From the NCBI RefSeq assembly GCF_008039615.1, contig NZ_VDUZ01000040.1, positions 1-64,000 on the forward strand: a stretch of 64,000 nucleotides of DNA. The letters are read 5' to 3'. Numbering within the stretch: position 1 is the first letter of the stretch; each line of letters begins with the position of its first letter. This stretch comes from Vineibacter terrae. Its GTDB lineage: Bacteria > Pseudomonadota > Alphaproteobacteria > Reyranellales > Reyranellaceae. Under the pieces are notes generated by a model. It made no database searches, had not been told where the DNA came from, and saw only the letters and a list, made by a program, of their open reading frames with translations. The position numbers were made by a program, and so were the translations under genes. Of this stretch, positions 57,839-64,000 are shown in pieces.

Positions 57839-59455
57839 TCAGGCCGCGGCGCCGGTGTCGAGCGGCAGCGTCACCTCGAACGCTGCGCCGCGGTCGCTCG
57901 GCAGCAGGCGGATCGTGCCGCCGAAGGCCGCCAGCCGGCTGCGCACGATAGGCAGGCCCAGGCCGGTGCCGCCGCCATCGCGCGCGGTGGTGAAGAAGCG
58001 GTCGAAGACGCGGGCCTGGTTGCCGGCCGAGATGCCGGGGCCGTCATCGGCCACGGTCAGCACGATCACCGGCCCCTGGGTGCGCCATGCGACGTGCACC
58101 GTCGCGTCCGGCCCGGCGTGCTGGCGCACGTTGTCGAGCAGGTTCGTGAGCATGGCCACGATGCTGTCGGCATCGGCCTGCGCCACCAGGCCTGCCGCCG
58201 GCGCCTCGACGGCGATCTGCAGGCCCTTGCTGCGATAGCGCTCGACCAGCGGCGGAATGATCGTGTCCAGCGCCGCGCGCTCCTCGCCGGTGGGGCGCAG
58301 CGCATCGGCGCGCGCCAGGTCGAGCAGGCGCCGCGTCAGGCGCTCCAGCCGCTCGATGTCGCCGGCGAGGTTGTCGAGGAAGCGGTCGCGATCCTCGGGC
58401 GCCATGGCGGCGACGTCGTCGCGCAGCAGCTCGACCGTGCCGCGCATGGCGGCCAGCGGCGTCTTGAACTCGTGGCCGATCTCGGCGGCGAAATCGCGGA
58501 TGTAGTCGGCGCGGTGCTCCAGGGTCTGCGCCATGGTGGCCAGCGAGGCCGACAGCTCGGCCACCTCGCGGGTGTAGCGGTGCGGCAGCGGCTGCACGGC
58601 GCCGCGCTCGCCGGCCGCCACGCGGCGCGCCTGCTCGACGGCGCCGCGCACCGGCCGGCTCACCGTGAGCGCCGTGAAGGTGGCCAGCGCGCCGCCGACC
58701 AGCAGCAGCAGCGCGCCCAGCGCCACCAGATGATAGCGCTTGCCGTAGAGCGCCTGGATCAGGGTGCGCGGCGTGCGCCGCAGCAGCACGGCGCCGAGGA
58801 TGCGATCGCCGTCGATCACGGGGATCGCGACATGCACGCGCACGCCCCCGACACGGCTGAACGGCCAGGCGGGCAGGCCGGCATAGGACTCGGCCGGGCG
58901 CTCGCGCAGCACCGAGGTCGGCGCGCCGCGCAGGGCCTCGGCCAGCTCCTGCAGCGCCGCCAGCGACCCGCCTTCGTCGTCCTCGGTGCTGGCGACCACG
59001 ATGCCGCGCGCATCGACGATCTGCATGCCGGCCAGGGTGTGGCGCTGCGCCGCCAGCAGCACGTCGCGCAGCGGCGGCCCGACGCGCAGCGCGACGGGCT
59101 CCGGCGGCACGCCCGGCGGCACGCCGTCGGGTGCCGGCGGCAGGATCGGATCGTCGGCCAGGTCGAGGCTGGCGGGAATCGGCTGCCAGCGGTCCTCGCT
59201 CGGCGCGCGCTGCGCCTGCGGCTGCTGCGACAGCGCCTCAGGCGGCGCGGCGGCCAGCCATGCGGCGCGGAACTGGGCAGCGATCAAGGCGGCCTGGCCG
59301 ATCAGCTCCGACTCGGTCTGCCGCACCAGGGCGCTTTCGTAGACACGCAGGAACCAGATGCCGGCCAGCGGCAGCGCCAGCAGCGCCACATTCACCGCCA
59401 GCAGCATCGTCAGCAGGCGCGGCCGCCACCGCCGGTCGGTCATGGCCTTCGTCAT
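57839..59455 (-). CDS. creC: CreC-like sensor histidine kinase
   Basis: The 538-residue kinase has a first helix (LLTMLLAVNVALLALPLAGI), a periplasmic sensor region to about residue 240, a second helix (HLVALGALLLLVGGALATF), HAMP, and a kinase core: the H-box IRDFAAEIGHEFKTPLAAMRG with the phospho-accepting His, NLLDNVRQHAG (N), VADDGPGISAGNQARVFDRF (G1) and GGGTGLGLPIVRSRLAAFGG (G2). The neighbouring response regulator and creD point to the CreBC/BlrAB system. The start used is ATG 59455; ATG 59443 is an alternative. It follows its regulator by 104 bp. Confidence 0.85.
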   Translation of the reverse strand: MTKAMTDRRWRPRLLTMLLAVNVALLALPLAGIWFLRVYESALVRQTESELIGQAALIAAQFRAAWLAAAPPEALSQQPQAQRAPSEDRWQPIPASLDLADDPILPPAPDGVPPGVPPEPVALRVGPPLRDVLLAAQRHTLAGMQIVDARGIVVASTEDDEGGSLAALQELAEALRGAPTSVLRERPAESYAGLPAWPFSRVGGVRVHVAIPVIDGDRILGAVLLRRTPRTLIQALYGKRYHLVALGALLLLVGGALATFTALTVSRPVRGAVEQARRVAAGERGAVQPLPHRYTREVAELSASLATMAQTLEHRADYIRDFAAEIGHEFKTPLAAMRGTVELLRDDVAAMAPEDRDRFLDNLAGDIERLERLTRRLLDLARADALRPTGEERAALDTIIPPLVERYRSKGLQIAVEAPAAGLVAQADADSIVAMLTNLLDNVRQHAGPDATVHVAWRTQGPVIVLTVADDGPGISAGNQARVFDRFFTTARDGGGTGLGLPIVRSRLAAFGGTIRLLPSDRGAAFEVTLPLDTGAAA

Positions 59456-59462
59456 AGGGCAG

Positions 59463-59537
59463 GGCCGCACCGCTCCAGCGGCGCTCTTTTCTGCGGCAGA
59501 AAATCAAAGAGGCGCCGGTGGAGCGGCGCGGCCCGAC
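59463..59537. repeat. GGGCCGCACCGCTCC intergenic palindrome
   Basis: GGGCCGCACCGCTCCAGCGG (left) is answered by CCGGTGGAGCGGCGCGGCCC (right), with an inner TTTTCTGCGGCAGAAAA hairpin. It lies between the regulator and kinase genes on the minus strand and may modulate their relative expression. Confidence 0.8.
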
Positions 59538-59559
59538 CGGCGGACATGGGCTGGCGGCG

Positions 59560-60288
59560 TCAGGGCGCTGGCGTCGCGGCGGCGAGCTTGTAACCGACAC
59601 CGTGCACGGTCTCGATCGGCGCGCCGCCGGCAGCGGCCAGCTTGGCGCGGATGCGCCGCACATGGCTGTCGATGGTGCGGTCGCTCACGAAGCGGCGATC
59701 GTCGTAGGCGCGCTCCATCAGGTTGTCGCGCGTGAAGACCTTGCCCGGCCGCTCGGCCAGCGTGCGCAGCATCGCGAACTCGGTTGCCGTCAGCTCGATC
59801 GCGGCGCCGTCCCAGGTCGCGACATGGGCGTCGAGGTCGAGCGCCAGGAACCCGCGGCGCAGCACGCGATGCGGCGGCAGCTCGTCGGCGGCAGAGAGCG
59901 TGGCCGCCGGCGTGCCGATCACCGCGCCGTCGCGCCGGCGCAGCACCGCCTTGACCCGCGCCACCAGCTCGCGCGGGCTGAACGGCTTGGTGACGTAGTC
60001 ATCGCCGCCCAGCTCCAGCCCCACGACACGGTCGATCTCGTCGTCCTTGGATGACAGGAAGATGATCGGTACCGCCGAGGTGGCGCGCAGACGGCGGCAG
60101 ACCTCGGTGCCGTCCATCTCCGGCATCAGGATGTCGAGGACCAGCAGGTCGGGCTTCTCCTGCTCGGCTGCCTGCAGCGCCGCCGCGCCGTCGCCGGCCT
60201 CGGCCACAGCGTAGCCTTCCTTGCGCAGCGCGAAGGCCACCACGTCGCGGATATGTCGGTCGTCGTCGACCACCAGCACCTTGGGCAT
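59560..60288 (-). CDS. creB: CreB-like OmpR/PhoB-family response regulator
   Basis: The 242-residue regulator has a receiver domain with KVLVVDDDRHIRDVVAFALR, DLLVLDILMPEMDGTEVCRR (phospho-Asp), VPIIFLSSKDDE (Ser) and GADY-like GGDDYVTKPFSPRELVAR (Lys). An OmpR-type winged helix follows with LTATEFAMLRTLAERPGKVF, DRTIDSHVRRIRAKLAAAGG. CreB homologues in gammaproteobacteria bind TTCAC-N6-TTCAC and activate creD. The ATG at 60288 starts the gene, divergent from creD, with TGCAC-N6-TGCAC in the shared gap. Confidence 0.88.
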   Translation of the reverse strand: MPKVLVVDDDRHIRDVVAFALRKEGYAVAEAGDGAAALQAAEQEKPDLLVLDILMPEMDGTEVCRRLRATSAVPIIFLSSKDDEIDRVVGLELGGDDYVTKPFSPRELVARVKAVLRRRDGAVIGTPAATLSAADELPPHRVLRRGFLALDLDAHVATWDGAAIELTATEFAMLRTLAERPGKVFTRDNLMERAYDDRRFVSDRTIDSHVRRIRAKLAAAGGAPIETVHGVGYKLAAATPAP

Positions 60289-60338
60289 GGCCGCATTGTC
60301 CCCGCAGTTGGCGGCGAAAGGAAGGCCGCGCCGGGCGA

Positions 60339-60354
60339 TGCACCTTTTTTGCAC
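60339..60354. promoter_or_regulatory. candidate CreB box, TGCAC-N6-TGCAC
   Basis: TGCACCTTTTTTGCAC is a 5-bp direct repeat with a 6-bp spacer, the exact geometry of the CreB/BlrA tag TTCAC-N6-TTCAC, differing only by G for T in the second base of both halves. It lies 50 bp before the creB start and 120 bp before creD in the divergent gap, where an autoregulator would bind. Confidence 0.6.
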
Positions 60355-60474
60355 GACATTTCTGGCCGGATGCCACCGGCCGGACGGCGGGGCCGCACGC
60401 GGCCTGCGCATCTTCGGGGCTCGTCCTTCCGTCGGCGGCCCGTCGCGGAAGATCATGCCTGACCGGAGTTCCAG

Positions 60475-61830
60475 ATGAGCGACACGTCCGTGCCACCGCC
60501 AGCCGGCGTCTGGGGCGCGCCGCCTTCCGGGCCCGCGCCGGCCCGTCGGCTGCCGCGGGCGTTGTTCGGGCGCCTGCCGCTGAAGGCGGCCGGGATGGCG
60601 CTGCTGGCGCTGGTCTACGCCCTGCCGCTGGCGCTGATCGCCGACCTCGTCGGCGACCGCTCGCGGCTGCTGGAGCGCACGCGCGAGGAGATCACCAGCT
60701 CGTGGGGCGGCATGCAGACCCTGGTCGGGCCGCTGCTGCTGATCCCGCACGATTCGGCGCGCGGCAAGGACGAGGCGGTGCTGCTGCCCGACCAGCTCGA
60801 CATCGAGGCGGCGCTGGCGCCGCAGGTGCGCTACCGCGGCATGTTCGAGGCCGTGGTCTACACGCTGGACGCCACCATGCGTGGCCGCTTCCGCCTGGCG
60901 CCGGGCGGTGCCGGGACGCCCACGGGCTTGCGCTGGGAACGGGTGAAGCTGCGGCTGAGCGCCGGCGACCTGCGCGGCATCCGGCTCGATGCCGTGACGA
61001 TCGACGGCCGGCCGGTCGCATTCGAACCGTCGGCGCAGGGCGAGAACGCGATCGACGCCGATATCGGCGCCATCGATCCGGCGCGCCTGGCCGAGGGCGT
61101 GCCGTTCGAGATCCGCCTGCGGCTCAACGGCAGCGAGCGCATCGGCTTCGTGCCCACCGGCACGCAGACCGACATCAAGCTCGCCGCCCCGTGGTCCGAC
61201 CCGGGATTCTATGGCCGCTTCCGGCCGGTGGCGCAGCGTATCGGCGAAGGCCAGTTCGACGCGCACTGGCAGGTGTCGATCCTCAGCCGCGGCTTCGGCG
61301 CCATCGCCACCTCGGCCGACGACTCGCGCGACAAGCTGCTGCAGCGCCTCGGGGAAGCGGCCTTCGGCGTGCAGCTGGTGCAGCCGGTGACGCCCTATCG
61401 CGGCGTCGACCGCATGCTGAAGTACGGCCTGCTGATCGTGGGCTGCACCTTCGCGCTCTACCTCGCGTTCGAGATCGCCGGCCGCATCATCATCCATCCG
61501 ATCCAGTACGCGCTCTCGGGCGCGGCGATGGCGCTGTTCCCGCTGCTGCTGCTGGCGGTGGGCGAGCATCTCGGCTTCACGCCGGCCTATGCCGCAGCCG
61601 CCGTCGTGGTGGTGATCCAGACCGCGCTCTACACCTGGCACGCCACCTTGCGGCCGGTGCTCGCGGCCTTGTTCGGCAGCGCGATCGCGGCCCTCTTCGC
61701 CTATCTCTACCTGCTGCTGCAGGCCGAAAGCTGGTCGCTGCTGGGCGGCAGCCTGGCCCTGTTCGCGATCCTCTCGGGCCTGATGTACGCCACGCGCAAC
61801 ATCGGACGGCGCGAGAGAGCGGTGCAATGA
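60475..61830 (+). CDS. creD: CreD inner-membrane protein
   Basis: The 451-residue protein has the CreD layout: a first helix near residue 40 (LKAAGMALLALVYALPLALI), a large extracytoplasmic domain from about 70 to 310 (TSSWGGMQTLVGPLLLIPHD, FEIRLRLNGSERIGFVPTG, DKLLQRLGEAAFGVQLVQPV) and four to six C-terminal helices with IGCTFALYL-like and HPIQYALSGAAMALFPLLLL segments. CreD affects envelope integrity and, with CreBC, resistance to colicins and beta-lactams. GGAG sits 6 bp before ATG 60475. It is divergent from creBC instead of downstream as in E. coli. Confidence 0.92.
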   Translation: MSDTSVPPPAGVWGAPPSGPAPARRLPRALFGRLPLKAAGMALLALVYALPLALIADLVGDRSRLLERTREEITSSWGGMQTLVGPLLLIPHDSARGKDEAVLLPDQLDIEAALAPQVRYRGMFEAVVYTLDATMRGRFRLAPGGAGTPTGLRWERVKLRLSAGDLRGIRLDAVTIDGRPVAFEPSAQGENAIDADIGAIDPARLAEGVPFEIRLRLNGSERIGFVPTGTQTDIKLAAPWSDPGFYGRFRPVAQRIGEGQFDAHWQVSILSRGFGAIATSADDSRDKLLQRLGEAAFGVQLVQPVTPYRGVDRMLKYGLLIVGCTFALYLAFEIAGRIIIHPIQYALSGAAMALFPLLLLAVGEHLGFTPAYAAAAVVVVIQTALYTWHATLRPVLAALFGSAIAALFAYLYLLLQAESWSLLGGSLALFAILSGLMYATRNIGRRERAVQ

Positions 61831-61859
61831 CGATGTTGACTCGATTGTGGATCAGACGC

Positions 61860-62042
61860 TGGGGGCGCGCCACTCTGTGGCGCGTCCTCGTGTCAGGCCA
61901 ACTTGTCTCATCCCGAGAGTTTGTGATTTTTATCTTCCCCCTCCGGGGGAAGGAATAAGTCACACACTTCGAGCGAAGCGAGGGATCTCTTGAAAATCGA
62001 GACTCCATCCGCAAGAGATCCCTCGCTTCGCTCGGGATGACA
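61860..62042. repeat. intergenic repeats after creD
   Basis: A GGGGGCGCGCCACTCTGTGG unit starts the segment, followed by CTTCCCCCTCCGGGGGAAGG (61938) and then TTCGAGCGAAGCGAGGGATC (61969), which is inverted at 62013-62042 as GATCCCTCGCTTCGCTCGGG. They are members of three different repeat families seen elsewhere in the window, packed between the convergent creD and uup genes. Confidence 0.75.
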
Positions 62043-62051
62043 GTCTGTTCG

Positions 62052-63878
62052 CTAACCCGCCAATTCCTCCCGCAGCATCTCCAGCTCCAGCCATTCGTGC
62101 TCGGCGGTATCGAGCTCGGCCTGCGCCGCGGCGAGCCGTGCGGTCTTGGCTGCGAACGCGGCGGCATCGCGGCGGTAGAGGTCGGGATCGGCCAAGGCGC
62201 CGGACAGCGCCGCGATCTCGGCCTGCAGCGCGTCGATCGTCCTGGGCAGCGCGTCGAGCTGGCGCTGCTGCTTGCTGTTGAGCTTGCGCGGCTTGCGCTC
62301 CGGCGCGGCGCGCGGCGGCTTGGGCGCCGCGGTCGCCGCTGTGCTTGCCGGTACGACAGCCGGCGCCGCCGGGCGCGGTCCGCGCTGCAGCAGGTAGTCG
62401 CTGTAGCCGCCGGCATACTCGATCGCGCTGCCGTCGCCTTCCAGCGCGATGGTCGAGGTCACCACGCGGTCGAGGAAGTCACGGTCGTGGCTGACCAGCA
62501 GCACGGTGCCGTCGTAGTCGGCCAGCGTCTCCTGCAGCAGGTCGAGCGTGTCGGCGTCGAGGTCGTTGGTGGGCTCGTCGAGCACCAGCAGGTTGGAGGG
62601 CGCCGCCAGCGCCTTGGCCAGCAGCAGCCGGTTGCGCTCGCCGCCCGACAGCACGCCTACCGGCTGGCGCGCCTGCTCGTCACGGAACAGGAACTGGCGC
62701 ATGTAGCCCACGACATGCTTGGGCTGGCCCTGCACCAGGATGTGGTCGTTGCGGTCGGCCAGCGTCTCCCACACCGTGCGGGACGGATCGAGCGCGGCCC
62801 GGCGCTGGTCGATCACGACGGGCTGCAGGGTGGGGCTGCGGCGCACGCTGCCGGCGTCGGGCTCCAGCTCGCCGATCAGCATGCTCAGCAAGGTGGTCTT
62901 GCCGGCGCCGTTGGGCCCGATGATGCCGACGCGGTCGCCGCGCAGGATGCGGGTCGAGAACGGCTTGAGGATCGTACGCTCGCCGTAGCGCTTGGTGATG
63001 CCCTTGGCCTCGATCGCGAGCGTGCCCGAGGCCGTCGCCGCGCCGGCCTCCATGACGACGCGGCCGGTCTGGCCGATCTGGCTGCGCCGCGTCTCGCGCA
63101 GCTCGCGCAACCGGCGCATACGGCCCTCGTTGCGCGTGCGCCGGGCGCGGATGCTGGTGACCGACCAGGCGGTCTCGGTCTCGATCAGGCGGTCGAGCTT
63201 CTGCCGCTCCACGGCCTCGCGCGCCAGGATGTCCTCCGACCACGCGTCGAAGCGGTCGTAGCCCTCATCCAGCCGCCGGATGATGCCGCGGTCCAGCCAC
63301 AGCACGGCGCGCGCGAGGTTGGTGAGGAAGCGCCGGTCGTGGCTGATCAGCACGAAGCCGCCGCGCCACGCCTCCAGGGTCTGCTCGAGCCATTCGATGG
63401 TGGGCAGGTCGAGGTGGTTGGTGGGCTCGTCCAGCAGCAGGATATCGGGATCATCGATCAGCGCCCGCGCAATCGCGGCACGGCGGCCCTCGCCGCCCGA
63501 CAGCGAGGCGGTGTCGCGGGCGCCGTCGAGCCGGATCGTCTCCAGCCACTGCGCGACACGGTAGTCGTCGGCGCCGACCGTGCCGTGTGCATCACCGAGG
63601 CTGCCGGCGAGGTAGGCCGCGACCGTCGGCGCGATGCGCAGATCCGGCTCCTGCGCCAGGCAGGCGACGCGAGCGCCGGGCTGGACAAAGCGCTCGCCGC
63701 CATCGGGCGCCAGCAGGCCGGCAGCGATACGCATCAAGGTGGACTTGCCGGCGCCGTTACGGCCCACCAGGCAGAGCCGCTCGCCGCGCCCGACGCCAAA
63801 CGACGCGCCGTCCAGCACGGCCTGGTCGGCGAGGCTATAGCGTATGTCGCGCAGCGCGAGGAGGGGTGGGGCAGCCAT
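62052..63878 (-). CDS. uup: ABC-F ATPase, Uup-like
   Basis: The 608-residue soluble protein has two ABC domains: VGRNGAGKSTLMRIAAGL near residue 38, with LSGGEGRRAAIARALIDDPD and LLLDEPTNHLDLPTIEWL; and GIIGPNGAGKTTLLSMLIGE near 320, with LSGGERNRLLLAKALAAP and LVLDEPTNDLDADTLDLL. The linker contains TSIRARRTRNEGRMRRL. The C-terminus has a coiled coil (residues about 540-600: LDALPRTIDALQAEIAALSG), as in Uup, which affects transposon excision and ribosome or replication functions. ABC-F proteins lack membrane segments. ATG 63878 is canonical. The 122 bp after its start hold no gene. Confidence 0.93.
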   Translation of the reverse strand: MAAPPLLALRDIRYSLADQAVLDGASFGVGRGERLCLVGRNGAGKSTLMRIAAGLLAPDGGERFVQPGARVACLAQEPDLRIAPTVAAYLAGSLGDAHGTVGADDYRVAQWLETIRLDGARDTASLSGGEGRRAAIARALIDDPDILLLDEPTNHLDLPTIEWLEQTLEAWRGGFVLISHDRRFLTNLARAVLWLDRGIIRRLDEGYDRFDAWSEDILAREAVERQKLDRLIETETAWSVTSIRARRTRNEGRMRRLRELRETRRSQIGQTGRVVMEAGAATASGTLAIEAKGITKRYGERTILKPFSTRILRGDRVGIIGPNGAGKTTLLSMLIGELEPDAGSVRRSPTLQPVVIDQRRAALDPSRTVWETLADRNDHILVQGQPKHVVGYMRQFLFRDEQARQPVGVLSGGERNRLLLAKALAAPSNLLVLDEPTNDLDADTLDLLQETLADYDGTVLLVSHDRDFLDRVVTSTIALEGDGSAIEYAGGYSDYLLQRGPRPAAPAVVPASTAATAAPKPPRAAPERKPRKLNSKQQRQLDALPRTIDALQAEIAALSGALADPDLYRRDAAAFAAKTARLAAAQAELDTAEHEWLELEMLREELAG

Positions 63879-64000
63879 GGCAGGAGCGGGAGGGAAGGGG
63901 CGCTGTCATGCCCCGGCCCCGTGGCCAAGGCAAGGCGAAGTTCCAAGCTGTCATGCGGACTGCAGCGAGGATCTGACGCGGGGCGAAGCGCCGTTTCGCA

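Noticed and set aside
1-64000. CRISPR arrays, prophage, secretion or defence operons
   Set aside because: No regularly spaced repeats, phage structural genes, restriction, Cas or other defence signatures were seen beyond the antitoxin remnant.

Overview
The window is a chromosomal segment of a high-GC alphaproteobacterium. Evidence for this is the very GC-rich third codon positions, the fdxA/carD/DUF1674 neighbourhood, the htpX-rsmB pair, type III CoA transferases, the DUF1127 and DUF2272 proteins and the dense intergenic palindromic repeats. A genus cannot be named from the sequence alone. About 50 genes are well supported. No rRNA, tRNA or CRISPR array was seen.

Region 1 (0.1-8.5 kb, minus strand) is a tightly packed operon. 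It holds a PH-like membrane protein, a fused double-ATPase peptide-type ABC subunit, a large family 5 binding protein, OppB- and OppC-type permeases, and a Tat-exported PhoD-type phosphatase 4 bp downstream of the last permease. Region 2 (8.5-12.4 kb, minus) is a glycan-handling operon of four genes: a GT4 glycosyltransferase, a histidine phosphatase, a COG4671-type glycosyltransferase and a polysaccharide-deacetylase-like protein. Three of its genes are joined through 4-bp overlaps. A 12-bp perfect palindrome lies just upstream.

Region 3 (12.4-22 kb) looks accessory and decaying. It has a frameshifted MurA paralogue carrying Asp at the Cys115 position, a protein with features of actin-fragmin-kinase-like kinases, an IS110-family transposase beside a half-copy of a dispersed palindrome, a GST, a small secreted protein, a GT28/MGDG-synthase-like glycosyltransferase, an enoyl-CoA hydratase, and an orphan ribbon-helix-helix antitoxin. 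The antitoxin follows the tail of a PIN toxin and an array of five TTGCG(C/T)ATA motifs.

Region 4 (22-34 kb) is metabolic: an Ldh2-type oxidoreductase, a second enoyl-CoA hydratase, a DUF2272 lipoprotein, a GPH-type transporter and a LysR regulator. It also holds an acyl-CoA module (two CoA transferases, an acyl-CoA dehydrogenase, a MaoC hydratase) and a CNNM/CorC-type transporter. Region 5 (34-40.5 kb) is housekeeping: carD, fdxA, a DUF1674/SDHAF4-like gene, htpX, an SbmA/YddA-like ABC exporter and rsmB. Region 6 (40.5-42.7 kb) is a compositionally odd, gene-poor island with AT-rich patches, one unrecognised protein and two possible one-helix membrane peptides.

Region 7 (42.7-64 kb) carries xthA, a DsbA/HCCA-isomerase-like gene, an M20 amidohydrolase, a diacylglycerol-kinase-like gene, a SulP transporter, a DUF1127 gene, a LysR gene, a DUF4846 protein, a luciferase-like oxidoreductase, thiE, alkB, thiM with a TPP riboswitch, prfC, a CreB/CreC-like two-component system divergent from creD, and a Uup-like ABC-F ATPase. 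The creB-creD gap contains TGCAC-N6-TGCAC, which has the exact architecture of the known CreB box.

Several families of long intergenic hairpins recur throughout. One is a REP palindrome that forms a REPIN at 34.1 kb and also brackets an internally deleted RAYT transposase remnant at 49.9 kb. These repeats, the IS110 element and the remnants show that mobile elements have repeatedly reworked the spacers.
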